Shown: positions 20,594 to 31,379 of the stretch, piece by piece
Numbering within the stretch: the first letter of the stretch is position 1
How the letters are laid out: every line of letters starts with the position of its first letter
DNA from: Chrysemys picta bellii
Lineage: Eukaryota; Chordata; Testudines; Emydidae
Direction of reading: 5' to 3'
DNA length: 64,000 nucleotides
Assembly: GCF_011386835.1 (NCBI RefSeq)
Contig: NC_088791.1
Location: 125,154,943 to 125,218,942, forward strand
The notes under the pieces: model-generated
The model's database searches: none
What the model was told of the DNA's origin: nothing
Seen by the model: only the letters and a program-made list of their open reading frames with translations
Program-made: the position numbers and the translations under genes

Positions 20594-21806
20594 TGTGACG
20601 TTGCACTCTATATGTTTATGGAAATATGCTTATAAGTGTAAATATAACACAACTGGAATATGGTTTATGCTAAATATGCCATGTGACATATCTTTGTAAA
20701 GGTTATAATCTACTAAATACATGCATACAAATAGGATGAATATATCATTTTTATATCTGAAGTTATGAGCATTGGCTCTATACTTATATTTGAAGTGTTT
20801 GCTGTAGGAAACACATAAGGGAGGTTTGGCCAATATATTGTGAAGGGGCTATTCAAGTAAATTGGGAGTACTTAACTAACAATGGACTTTGGGAGATGCA
20901 AGTTCACATCTGAGCTTTCCTGGGAACATTCAAACTAACATGTAAACCATGGCATTGGCCTACAAAAAGCTGAATCATTCATCGAGATGTGACTTGCTCA
21001 GGTGGCTACAGACTCCATCTTATTCTTCCGTGCAAAATCACAGCAGCAAAGGGGTTTCTGCCCACAAGAGAGAATATAAAAGGCCCTGGAAGCCCCTCCA
21101 TTTTGTCTTCAGCTGGCTCAAGAGATGGCCTCTCCACCCCAAAGAGATGCCCAAAAGAAACTGCAACAAAGGACTGTAACTGCAGGGGTGGGAGTGATTG
21201 CTGGACCCAGGCCATAAACTACAACATTGGTCTGAAAAGGATTGTACCTGAGATAACATCTAGGGTGAGAAGTTAGTATTTGTAACTAGATCCTTAGTGT
21301 ATTAAGTTAGCCGTGCCTATTTTGATTTATTTTACTTAGTAACTTACCTTGGTCTGTCTGTTATTACTTGAAACCACTTAAATCCTACTTTTTATACTTA
21401 ATAAAATCACTTTTGTTTATTAATTAACCCAGAGTAAGTGATTAATACCTGGGGGAACAAACAGCTGTGCATATCTCTCTATCAGTGTTGTTAGAGGGTG
21501 GACAATTTATGGATTTGCCCTGTATAAGCTGTATACAGAGTAAAACGGATTTATTTGGGGTTTGGATCCCATTGGGAGCTGGGTGTCTGGGTGCTGGGGA
21601 CAGGAGCACTTCTTAAGCTGTTTTCAGTTAAGTCTCCAGCTTTGGGGGTGTAGTTCAGACCCTGGGTCTGTGTTGCAGCCGGCTTGCATGTCTGCCTCAA
21701 TAAAGCAAGGTTCTGGAGTCCCAAACTGGCAGAGAAAATGGGCTCAGAGGTAGTCTATGCACATCAGGTGACAGTCCTAAGGGGGTCTCTGTGACCCAGC
21801 CCATCA
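20594..21806 (+). mobile_element. probable solo LTR of an endogenous retrovirus-type element
   Basis: The segment starts TGTGACGTTGCACTC and ends GACCCAGCCCATCA, giving TG...CA limits over about 1.2 kb. It has the order of signals expected of an LTR on +: a TATA box TATAAAAGG at 21075-21083, then AATAAA at 21400-21405 and again at 21699-21704. No retroviral coding sequence or second copy is adjacent, so it would be a solo LTR left by recombination. I could not find a matching 4-6 bp target duplication, so the limits are tentative. The start resembles a common turtle LTR as I remember it. Confidence 0.5.
21075..21083 (+). promoter_or_regulatory. TATA box of the putative LTR
   Basis: TATAAAAGG lies about 480 bp into the putative LTR. 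Transcription would start about 25-30 bp downstream, and the polyadenylation signals lie about 320 and 620 bp downstream. Confidence 0.4.
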
Positions 21807-22860
21807 GAGTATATATTTTGAGTTCTCAGATTATTCCCCAGATATAAATACCTCCATCCCAGCCTCTACGAATTTGTGCTGAAGTTTGAATAGCCCTGAT
21901 GTCTTCAGTAATTCTGACTTTGTTACCGGTTCTGGCTTATCCTATTTCCGTCAAGCCTTTCTTTAAAAAAATAAAAAATTAAAAAAAAAAATCCTTCTGT
22001 TTCGTGGCATCAATCCCCTCCTCCCATGTGACCACTGAAGCAAGAAATTCATTTACATTTTCTGTTATCTCTGCCTCTGCTGTCACTGAATTGCCTTTAT
22101 CTCTGAGCCCTTACTGACTCTTTCAGTTGACCTCTTTCATCTTCTATACTTGAAATAACATCTTATTATCCCTCATTGTGCACAGTGCAGTCTTCGTTCT
22201 GTTCTTTGCTTTAGCTCTATCTGTATTGCATTCACCTTCACTTCTCTGTAAATGTTCCCATCCACCTCCTACAAGGTACCCTGGCATTTTTTTCCTTGCG
22301 GAGGGCTTTTTTTTTTTTTTTTTTGCCCTTAACGTTGATTCATTTTTGCATTTCCTTGTTCCTCCAATTTGGCAGTTTTCTACTGCTGACTGAATTCATT
22401 ACAAAGTTAACAGTAGAAAAGCAGATGGCAGACACAATGCCATGAAATATATGTTTGAACACTTTGCATTTTCTTATCGCTTCTATCAGATCCTTTCCAG
22501 AGGTTCTGTCATTCTTTCAAAATGTATTCTGTTAAAAATTCAAAGTCCTTTCTGAATAAAGGCCTCTTTTGGTATAGAGCAGCTACTCATTACAAACCTA
22601 ATTAGGCCAGGCTCACTATTTGTTAGATGCTCACTTTCACATCTAGTCACATCAGCTGTATTGCAGAGAAGAACCAAGCTGAATACTTCCTTTTTCCATA
22701 CTGTGTAAGGAAGCAACCTCCAACCAGAACTATACAACTGTTGCTCTACATATATAATAAAAAATTTCTTTCTCCTCCAGTTTCAGTATCATCTGCAAAT
22801 GTGGCTATATCGTGCTTGGAGTGTCACTGCTAGATAGTGATCGTATGTAGTATGCCTGGA
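21807..22860. other. no gene or clear repeat seen
   Basis: AT-rich, with a poly-A-rich stretch near 21966-21990 and a poly-T run at 22308-22324. Short open frames lack motifs. Confidence 0.4.
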
Positions 22861-22948
22861 ATTTTCAAAGGCTGGCACCCAAATCCCATTGATTTTCAAC
22901 ATGGGTGCCTTAATCCTTGTGACCCCTTTGAAAATCTGAGCCTATATG
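22861..22948. repeat. small palindromic MITE-like element
   Basis: Left 'attttcaaaggctggcaccc' and right 'cctttgaaaatctgagcc' are inverted, with a central 'cccattgattttcaacatggg' fold. The same pattern recurs at 27906, 40953, 43525 and 56049. Confidence 0.5.
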
Positions 22949-23254
22949 TGTAATAGTTCACAATATATTAGTGCCAGGGAACTTTAAAGCCCTCTTCTGT
23001 TTGTGGCCCATTCATAGCTATCTTTCTACTATGAAATATTTCCATCTAAACTGTGGTTAACTTGAAGCATAGTGGGAAAATTATAATCAGTGGGAACTAA
23101 ATCAATGGATTACAGACCGTTTATAAAATCCATCAAAGCTGAAGAGCAGGTAGATAATTTTTTTACAGAGTCACAAAGGATATAGAAATAGAGATGGGGA
23201 ACTACCTCCACATTTGCAGATGGTTCTAAAAATGTAGAAAAATAATCAAATATT
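22949..23254. other. no clear feature
   Basis: AT-rich stretch leading into a CR1 tail; its last part may already be diverged CR1 sequence. Confidence 0.35.
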
Positions 23255-23455
23255 TAATATCAGGAAAACCTATTCTGACAGTGAGATGTTTTTGTGTGTG
23301 GAATAGGCTGCCAATGGAAGTGGTGGAAATACCATCACCTGTGAAACTAGTCTAGACAGAAAGCTAGTAAACACATAATAGGGAAGAGTCCTATACTGGC
23401 ATGAAGCTGGACTAGTTGATCTAAAGGGCCCCCTTGTTATCATGTTCATCACCTT
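23255..23455 (+). mobile_element. CR1 LINE 3' untranslated fragment
   Basis: 'gaataggctgccaatggaag', 'ggaaataccatcacctgtg' and 'tggactagttgatctaaagg' follow the order of CR1 3' ends, where insertion copies are 5' truncated. It is about 200 bp, non-coding and diverged. Confidence 0.5.
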
Positions 23456-24654
23456 CACTTCTTACGTCTATTTTGATGGAAATAATGCTCCTTGATTTTA
23501 TTTATATTTCTTCTTTCCATCTCTTCCACCTGCCCTTTTTTCTATAGAATCAGAAACCCCCACATCTATCCCTAGTGGAGTGCCATTAATTTCAACCAAT
23601 GAAATTTGGAGACCTCTGGGAAGAAGGGAGTATTCTGCATAACTGCCCTACTTTTAAACCAATGGCTGTTAGTAACTTTTAGAAACCTTCTTCTCTTAAA
23701 GAAATACATTTGGAAAACATGTCAAAGTATTAGCCAATCAATGCCAGTGATGTAAAAATGGGTTGTTCTTCCTCATCCTTGGTTTACGCAGGCAGGTTAG
23801 AAATTAAGGGGTATTTTGAGAATACACTCGAAGGTTGGGCTGCTCTCAATAGCAGTCGTAAACAGTAGCATGTAAATACATGTGAGATGGTCTCTTGTGT
23901 AATATACTGTACCTTTCAGATGCAAATAAAGAGAGACTATATACTTCATTGTGTTTTTTTTTTATTCTAGGATGGTAAGCCTTTTATCTGAAAATCCCGC
24001 TGTCCTCAGCTGCTTGTTATAATTCTGTTGAAACATAAAAGAAGTTTTTTGTTTTTATTTTTGTTTTTTTAGTCATCATGGCTGGGATTTTTGCTGCTTT
24101 AAACTACTTGGTGGACTCTAATCTCATCAGAAAATAAGAGAGTCTTAAACAGATTGTGAATATTGGCTTTCTAGTTAATTTTTTTTTTTAAACCAGAGAT
24201 TTGTTTTTTTGGCAAACCTTCTCTTCTGTTTTATGATGATTACACAGGGCTTCTGTAGTTCCGCTACATCAGATAGAGGCTTTTGTGTTATTGTTGAAGC
24301 TAAACCTTTCCCTGTTGGCCAGACCCAGACTCCCCCTTCCAGTTCCTTTAGGGATTTTAGGCTATTACCTTGGCTCCTGGGTAAATCTAGTCTTTTGGGG
24401 AGAGATTCATTAAGTGGAAAGACTTTCCCCCCTCAAGTTCTTCAAGGGCTATTGAAACATCAAGATTGATACCCCCCTTCTCACTGTCCACCCTGCTTCT
24501 GATTGTGCTGCAGCCTCATCAGCTTGTTCACAGTGGAGTGTGAGGTTTGTTTGTTTTTATCAGCAGCCGAACAGCTGCTTTTCTTTGATTTTTATTTATT
24601 TATTAGAGGTGGATTTAGTGCTGGTGAAAGATAGTCTTGTAATTAAGGCCCTCG
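23456..24654. other. no gene or clear repeat seen
   Basis: AT-rich with several T runs (for example 23954-23963). The 86-codon open frame at 24209-24469 (+) has no recognisable motif. Confidence 0.4.
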
Positions 24655-24775
24655 GTAGCGCTGGGTTCAGTTCCCAACTGTGCCACAGATTGCCTGGAGG
24701 AATTTGGGCAAACACCCTATCTCTCTGTGCCTCACTTTTCCCATCTGTAAAATGAGGATGTTGTTACTTCCTTTC
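24655..24775 (-). repeat. ancient MIR/CR1-type retroposon
   Basis: Reverse-complement core phrases: 'gggttcagttcccaactgtg', 'tgtgcctcacttttcccatc' and 'tgtaaaatgaggatg'. Confidence 0.55.
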
Positions 24776-24896
24776 TCCCACCATTTTTGCATGTCTGTTT
24801 GCCAGCTGTTCAGACGCAAACAGTTCAGCACAAGGGAGATCCGATCTTAGCTGGTCTCTGTATGTCCTGCTGCAATAAAAACTATACTGTAGACTG

Positions 24897-25114
24897 CAAC
24901 AGAGAGTTCTGTGGCACCTTATAGACTAACAGATGTATTGGAGCATAAGCTTTTGTGGGTGAATACCCACTTTGTCAGACGCATGTCATGCATCTGACGA
25001 AGTGGGTATTCACCCACGAAAGCTTATGCTCCAATACATCTGTTAGTCTATAAGGTGCCACAGAACTCTGTTGCTTTTTACAGATTCAGACTAACACGGC
25101 TACCCAGTAGTCTA
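24897..25114 (+). mobile_element. Penelope-like fold-back retroposon, subfamily B
   Basis: An inverted 5' copy (about 24900-24985) meets a forward copy (about 24987-25112) head-to-head. The forward copy ends with GACTAACACGGCTACCCAGT. The target duplication CTATACTGTAGACTG is perfect over 15 bp (24882-24896 and 25115-25129). The forward copy carries CTGACGA at 24994-25000, the hairpin GTGGGTATTCACCCAC at 25002-25017 and GAAA at 25018-25021, the best hammerhead-like core in the window. No reverse transcriptase is present, so it is a short non-autonomous or truncated copy. The family name is inferred. Confidence 0.65.
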
Positions 25115-25984
25115 CTATACTGTAGACTGGAATCTTGCTTTCCAAAACAGCAAGGTTAGCAGGGGTAGCGGCAATGCAAACTTCCACACAATGTGCCGTA
25201 TATTTTCTTTTTGAAGGGGTGAGAATCTGGTTCAGTTTCCGTATCCATTCGTTCGTTGACATCCTCCCAGGGTGAGGACTGGCAATTTCAAGGGAGGTGG
25301 GTCCACCTTCAGCCATGTCCCACTTAGCTCTCCTCCCCAGGTGGAGAAAATGAAGAATATCACACAGCAGGTAAATTAAGTGGCTAAAATCAGTCCTTCT
25401 GGGGTATAGATAAAATAGAAGCTGGTGGAGAGTCAAAGGGGACAGGGCAGACTCCATGTAGGAAGCCCTTGGAGTTGCTGCTTGGTAGAGAGCAAAAAAC
25501 TCAAAGGGGCAGGAGAGCTGAATGAGCTGCTCTACATGTGGGGGGGGGGGCTCTCCCTAGTTCCCAGGCAGAGAGCCTGGGGATTGCAAGCCTGCAGGAA
25601 GCAGGAGCCAGCTAGGAAGGCTGGAGAGAGAGGGGGGGGAAGTCTAAGCAGGTAATGGGACTAAGAGCATGAAAGGTTGAGAGCCAGCTAGGAAGGCTGG
25701 GTGGGAGTTCTTGTTTCCTTTGAAACTTCGTTAATAAATCCAGACCCCATGGAGGAGTGTTACTTGTCCCACAAAAGCCTATGTTGAAGCTATTGGAGGG
25801 CCAAACAGGAGGAAATTGCGGCAGTGGCTAGTGAAAGCCAGAGAAGGTAGGTGGTGCTGTGACAGGCTTCAGTGCTGAGGGTGCCAACAAAGATGGTGGG
25901 TTGTGGTGACTTTTATGATGTAAACCTCTATCTTCTCTTATGTACTTCTGTGACACCCAATATTGTAGTATCTGAGCAAATCAT
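25115..25984. other. unassigned; possible LTR 3' part
   Basis: A 114-codon open stretch on - (from 25457 down to the element border at 25115) shows no motif I recognise. G/A-rich sequence at 25430-25700, followed by AATAAA at 25733-25738 and a 'ggtgctgtgacagg' end near 25865, resembles the 3' part of an LTR, but no matching left end was found. There is no confident gene call. Confidence 0.3.
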
Positions 25985-26440
25985 AATCTTTACTGTGTTT
26001 ATCCTCCCAACACATGTGTGTGATAGGGCAGTGTTGTTATCCCCATTTTACAGATGGGGAACTGAGGTAGAGAGAGACTAAGGGCTTGTCTACATGAATA
26101 ATTAGTTGATGGCAAGCAGAGGGGTGAATCTGCCAAGGAATAACTATCCACATGGACTCTTCTGAGGAACATTAGCTGTTTAATTCACTTTGATCTAGTC
26201 CTCTTTGAAATGGGACTAGATCAAAATGCAATAATGAACTGCTAATGTGCCTCAGCAGAGTCCACACAAACAGTTTGGTCTGCTTCAGGCCAGTATGGAG
26301 TAGATTCAAACCCCGTCTTGCCACGAACTCACTGTTTGTGTAGACGGGCTTTGTGACCTGCCCATGGTAACACAGGAAGTCTGTGTTGCAGCAGAAAATT
26401 GAACTTGGGGTCTCCTAAGTACTAGACCCTACCATTGGCT
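25985..26440 (+). repeat. ancient MIR/CR1-type retroposon, split by a MITE
   Basis: The first part, to 26081, has 'ttatccccattttacagatg' and 'gggaactgaggtagagagag'. The second, from 26351, has 'tgacctgcccatggtaacac' and 'ggggtctcctaagtactaga'. Together they give a continuous core interrupted by the element at 26082-26350. Confidence 0.55.
26082..26350. mobile_element. Harbinger-type MITE nested in a retroposon
   Basis: The left end GGGCTTGTCTACATG follows TAA. The right end TTTGTGTAGACGGGCT is its inverted counterpart. It interrupts an older MIR/CR1-type retroposon at a point where the flanking core sequence would otherwise be continuous. The ends resemble the Harbinger element at 1-1510. 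It is non-coding. Confidence 0.55.
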
Positions 26441-27905
26441 TTGTCTCCAATCTCTTCCTGGAGGAACTGAATTGGGACTGACTAACTGCTTTTGAAAGAA
26501 AATGAAAAAGTGGCATTTTGTAAATTAATTAGTGATACCTATCCCAAATATCTATAATCTTAATCCAGCATTGTGTAAAATGCAGTTTGATGGATTGCAA
26601 GCAGAATTTAATCTTTAATGAGTTTCTTCTCTGTGTTCATGGAGCACAATGAAATGTAATTATTTTTTATTATCATTGGTTAAGACAGAATAAAATGTCC
26701 CCCCCCCCCCAAAAGGTGCTGGGGGCAGAGGGGGCGGGGGAGAGGAATCATTTGTGGACAGGTAGTTGAAAAGGAAAAATGAGGAATAATAGTGAGTCTT
26801 ATCACGTTGATTATTTTACATCTAAAAGAATTTAAACGAACACATCCACCAAAAATGGTAAAGGGGAAAAAACAGTTAGTGAAGAATTAGTTTTACTGCA
26901 TTCATCTCTGCCCATTTTCTCTCTGACCATCCAGTTGACTTTTAACATCTAAAATGCTTGTCATAGTTATAAATAGTGTTAATAGCTGTAACAATGCATT
27001 ATTATTCCAAGAAGTGTGAAGGTGCAATGAGCTATTGGATTTGGAAATACACTTTGCTTTGACTAAAATTTTCCTCTGCTTTCCCCTAATGCCACAGGCA
27101 GAGGCAGAGTAATCCATCCTTCTAGATGAGCGTGTTGATGTCTTTCATGGGTCACCTACAGACAAGACATTTGCTAGAGGCATTTCCAGTCCCAGCTTCT
27201 GGGATTGACCATGATTCCTGTGCACCACTCTAGTTCCATGCCGTCCTGATGGACAGAGAATGGATCTTGCCACTAGAACTGGACAAATATTACAAAAATG
27301 TATAACCGAGTCCTGTTTGTTTACGACCCCCTTATGCTTTTGCCTCAGAACTTCCATTCACTTTTTGTGAATATTTGTGCCAGGGGAGATTTTGTTTGTA
27401 AGAAGGTTTGCAGGAAGCGTGTGTGTGACCCTCACTTGTGCAAAAATATATTCACAGGCAGATATTTGTGCAAATAATTATTTTGAAGGGTATTCACACC
27501 AGAAGTGCTCGCTAAGCCATTTTGAAAGCTCTGTGTGGATTTGGGAGCAAAAATAATGCCTAGTGACTTAGGCGAGCAGCCATACAGCACGAATTGTGAA
27601 TGATGCATAGAGATGACTCAGTATAAGCATCATGGTGAATAGTTCACGAACCAGTCCATAGGCTGAAATGTTTGCCATTTTCAAAAGCTTTTGAATAGCA
27701 AATGTATTTGTAAAAGTCTAAGGCTGTTTTAGAATAACATGAACAGGAAGAAAGGCTAAATTTATTGAATTTCACTGCAATTTTCAGCTCTCCTGAGCAT
27801 CCAAACTCTGCAGTTCCCACATAACAGCACATTGCTGTGCCATTAAAGGGAATTGGGGATTGTGGGGAAGGATAAGCATATGCCCTTCCAATTTTGAAGT
27901 TCCAG
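26441..27905. other. no gene seen
   Basis: Contains poly-C (26699-26710) and G-rich low complexity. Open frames are short. The sequence is otherwise unassigned and may be unique. Confidence 0.4.
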
Positions 27906-28043
27906 TGGAATTTGGTTCAGATTTATAAAGGTATTTAGGCAGCTAAAGATGCTGATAGGTGTTTTGAAAATCATACTAGGCACGTAGGTGCCACATCGGA
28001 TTCGAGTTAGGTGCCTAAATACCTTTACAAATCTGGCCCTGTG
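27906..28043. repeat. palindromic MITE-like element
   Basis: Left 'agatttataaaggtatttag' pairs with right 'ctaaatacctttacaaatct'. It contains 'gtgttttgaaaatcatacta' in the middle. The right end 'aatctggccc' matches the GGGCCAGAT group. It has no coding capacity. Confidence 0.55.
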
Positions 28044-28249
28044 TTACTTTTCACAACCAAGGGAGAAACTGTAGCACACTATTTCCTTTTGGGCTCCAAA
28101 GACAAAAACCCAAATTCAGAACTGGTGTAAGCATGTGCAACTCACTTGATGTCAATGGTGGGGTAGCCTCTTACACCAGATCCAGATATAGCCCATAATG
28201 ACTCAGGCTGTATCTATGCTATGCTTGATAGACTAACATGCAGCTTAAT

Positions 28250-28373
28250 ATCAGAGGGGTAGCTGTGTTAGTCTGGATCTGTAAAAAGCAACAAAGAGTC
28301 CTGTGGCACCTTATAGACTAACAGATGTATTGGAGCACCAGCTTTCGTTGGTGAACACCCACTTTGTCAGAAC
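28250..28373 (-). mobile_element. Penelope-like retroposon, subfamily B, single copy
   Basis: A single reverse-orientation copy without the inverted 5' piece. A 13-bp perfect target duplication, CATGCAGCTTAAT, lies at 28237-28249 and 28374-28386. On - the core reads CTGACAA rather than CTGACGA, so the hammerhead-like motif is degraded. Confidence 0.6.
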
Positions 28374-28389
28374 CATGCAGCTTAATGGT

Positions 28390-29168
28390 GCAATTGTATG
28401 TGGAAAGACTTCTTCACGACTGACAAGAAGATATAGAAAAAATTGTTTGCAACGTGTCCAGTGATTTATACTGTGCATCCAGCTGAAGGGAAAGGAAGGC
28501 AGATAGAATCTGGTCCTCTCCATAAGGATACCTGCTACAAGTCTGTTCTGTTACTAAAATCCTCAGTGGATCAAAAATGTGTGTGTGGGGGGGGGACGGG
28601 GAGGGAGAGACTAACACACTTTCACTAATAAGTTTAACAATTAAATTTCCCTTTATCCCTGGCTCTGGGATTCAGGGATTTTGCTGAAATATTTTTTCAT
28701 GCATTAAACATTACTAGAAGCACTGAATATTCTTGAGAATGTTCTCTCCCTCCCTCTGCTTTCTGGATTACAGTATTGCTAAAAGAGGAAGTAAAATTCG
28801 ATGTCTATTTCTCTGCCTTTTGCATCTAATGGGTGTAGAATCCTTTCTTTTCTTTAACAGCTAATAGCAATTTGGCTGTTTTGTTGCTGATATGACAAGC
28901 AACATGCCAGCGATTTGATTGTTGATGTCAAGTTAAGGCCTTTTTACTACCCACACTTGACTGACTTCAGTCCAGATCTCCTGACGCAATCTATCAGTCT
29001 GATGCTAAATTGGATGCTAATGAAGAGGGTTGGTGTCAGTGCATAGTTTTCAGTCACTTTCACCACTTACTAATCTGATGTTTTATAGCTAGAGTTGTTT
29101 AAGAAAAAATGAAAAGAATGAGCAGCTAAAGGAATGTTGCTGAAGTGAAAGGAATACTTGAGAGAATG
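28390..29168. other. no repeat recognised; candidate unique sequence
   Basis: I see no repeat signature in 28850-29100, a moderately AT-rich stretch without long open frames. It would be worth a conservation test. A G run lies at 28587-28595. Confidence 0.35.
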
Positions 29169-29181
29169 TGTTAAGAAAAAG

Positions 29182-29411
29182 TGACAGGTTTCAGAGTAGC
29201 AGCCGTGTTAGTCTGTATCCGCAAAAAGAAGAACAGGAGTACTTGTGGCACCTTAGAGACTAACAAATTTATTAGAGCATAAGCTTTCATGGACTACAGC
29301 CCACTTCTTCGGATATATGCATCCGAAGAAGTGGGCTGTAGTCCACGAAAGCTTATGCTCTAATAAATTTGTTAGTCTCTAAGGTGCCACAAGTACTCCT
29401 GTTCTTCTTTT
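29182..29411 (-). mobile_element. Penelope-like fold-back retroposon, subfamily A
   Basis: Read on -, a shorter inverted piece precedes the longer copy, which ends with the reverse complement of GTTTCAGAGTAGCAGCCGTG. The two halves meet near 29316 at 'ggatatatgcatcc'. Target duplication TGTTAAGAAAAAG is perfect over 13 bp (29169-29181 and 29412-29424). In the + oriented half the core reads CCGAAGA, hairpin GTGGGCTGTAGTCCAC, then GAAA, a one-base variant of the hammerhead core. Confidence 0.65.
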
Positions 29412-29503
29412 TGTTAAGAAAAAGAAAATTGATCTTGTAGCTAAAGATTCTCCAATTCCCATCTCATCTTTATTAAAGCAGCTGGCATGTAGCAGGTTGT
29501 GAA

Positions 29504-29511
29504 GATGGATC

Positions 29512-29567
<56 letters not shown>

Positions 29568-29580
29568 ATGCTGATCCATC
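29504..29580. repeat. 12-bp inverted repeat enclosing a microsatellite
   Basis: GATGGATCAGCA (29504-29515) and TGCTGATCCATC (29569-29580) are exact reverse complements. They enclose a (CT)n run (about 29518-29554) and a short (AT)n run. The right arm continues into its own small palindrome (TGCTGATCCATCAGCA). Confidence 0.9.
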
Positions 29581-29844
29581 AGCATATATATGGTGTGTGA
29601 CTGTTTGGGTGTCAATTTATCAGATTAATTTTCTTTGGTTTTGTATGGGTAATCAGAAGACCAACTGTTTCATTCGTATTTGTTCTGCTTTGCTCCCAGT
29701 CACCAGGCGACAGTGTTCTGAGGCCTCAAGGCACTACTGTCCATCCTCCGAACAGCACAGGATGTGTTTGAAATAGAGCCCCCAAAGTGTGTGGATCACA
29801 GAACTGTCCATGCTAGGCAAGTTGCATATTAAAAACCAACAACT

Positions 29845-30010
29845 TGGCACTTAGATATCACTTTCCATCCAAGAACCTTGCAGTGTTTCACAAAGCCGGG
29901 TGAGTATCTTCAGCCCCCATTTGACATACGGGGAGAAGCGAGGCACAGAAACACTGACTTGCCCAAGGAGGTACAGTGAGTCCATGTCAGAGCTGGGAAA
30001 AGAGCCCAGT
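29845..30010 (+). repeat. ancient MIR/CR1-type retroposon
   Basis: 'cactttccatccaagaacct', 'catttgacatacggggagaa', 'gaggcacagaaacactgact' and 'gagctgggaaaagagcccag' follow the usual core order. Confidence 0.55.
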
Positions 30011-31282
30011 TTGCATCGTATGTCACTTATATTTCTTAAAGAGCATTTTCTAGCTGACGTGCTTGGTGTTATCAAAGTGGGCGCTGAGGGGCCTCTCTAC
30101 CTCTCAAAAATGGCTGGTGGTACAAATACAAGCATGCAGAGACATCTTTAAAAAGCCTCTGTGTGGGCAGTTTGGGATGTGTGAAACCTATGACTAAAAC
30201 TGGAATGTTTCTGAACTTGTCTGAGGTACAACAGGAATACTTCTGATCACTCATATTAGCTATTAGATTGTTAGAAGAAAGAGCCCTTATAAATTTCAGG
30301 ATTCATGTTGTGTACATTTATATTTCAAATGTTCTACAAAGTTCATATTGTTTTCTGGCTAAGATTTGTAATGTCAACATGCATGGAACCACATGCTACC
30401 TGTAACGGCAAAAACACATTGCGTGTAACCTGCTAAACAGTAGGCGCTCTCTGCTTGTATGAATTTGCTGCCATGACTGGGTCCTGAGGATCCCCCTCAC
30501 TGGTTTACTGCTATAGGGGACCTGGGGGCCTCATTTAAAAACCCTGCCCACAGGTCCTATGCAGCACTCATACAGCCTAAGACACTTGAGAGGCACCCCC
30601 TTCTACATCTTGCCTGTATCGCATTAAATTCAGCCTGCAGTGGAAAGCGCTATCGCAGAGTGCAGAACTTTCCTTCCCTTGCTGGCTCAGTCCATTAGAA
30701 CCATTGTACTTCAAGGCTTATAATGAGATTTAATAATAATTCCGTGTTAGCAGCCTGAGCCAGCCATTGGGTTTCCACTACATATTCATAGACTCTAATA
30801 GATGCTTCAAATGAACTGACCTATAAAAGTCACTAATAGTTTTAGATACACTTACCACTAGTGATAATGACCATGTAAGTGTTAAAAAAAAACCTCCTAC
30901 ACAATAGCCCTGCTGTTAATAAAGTGACAACGTATATTTAAAAATGCTCAGCATTGCACTAGAAAGCAATCCAGCTCCTATTAAGTTGGCACAGAAAGAA
31001 TAGTGCTGTTAAGTGTCTGCAGAGCACATGATGAAGATGGATAGGACAGCATCGTAGCAAAGATGCTGCTTTTAAGAACCATCTGTGTTTTTATTGATTA
31101 GAGTGAAATTCAAGTAATGAAAATGTTGCTGATAAATGTTGTGCGTACGTGGGCAATTGCATGAAGTCATTAGATTTTTTTTTTATATAGTAACTCATGG
31201 GAATAGAGAGAGGAAAATCCTACAGTAAGCATCTGCCTTATTTTGATTACACAAATATTTTATTACTTTTAAATCCATATTT
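30011..31282. other. no repeat recognised; candidate unique sequence
   Basis: About 1.27 kb without a recognisable element or gene. It is a reasonable place to look for conserved non-coding sequence. The last 40 bp before 31282 adjoin the long direct repeat around the CR1 insertion. Confidence 0.35.
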
Positions 31283-31326
31283 GAGGGAAAGCTGCTGAAA
31301 TGATGTCCTAATTTTTTGCCAATAAA
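31283..31326 (+). repeat. 44-bp direct repeat, left copy, flanking CR1
   Basis: It matches 33155-33198 with only two differences. It lies exactly at the 5' limit of the CR1 insertion and so acts as an unusually long target-site duplication. Confidence 0.85.
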
Positions 31327-31379
31327 AGGTGACAAATCTGAGGAACTGTCCCTGATTGAGGTGTATTTAGAGGAAGTTT

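Noticed and set aside
20594..21806. Complete endogenous retrovirus
   Set aside because: Only LTR-like signals are present. No gag, pol or env sequence and no second LTR occur nearby.
25115..25457. Open frame of about 114 codons on -, interrupted by the fold-back element
   Set aside because: After removing the insertion the frame meets a stop within a few codons. No motif is recognised, and the length is possible by chance in 64 kb.
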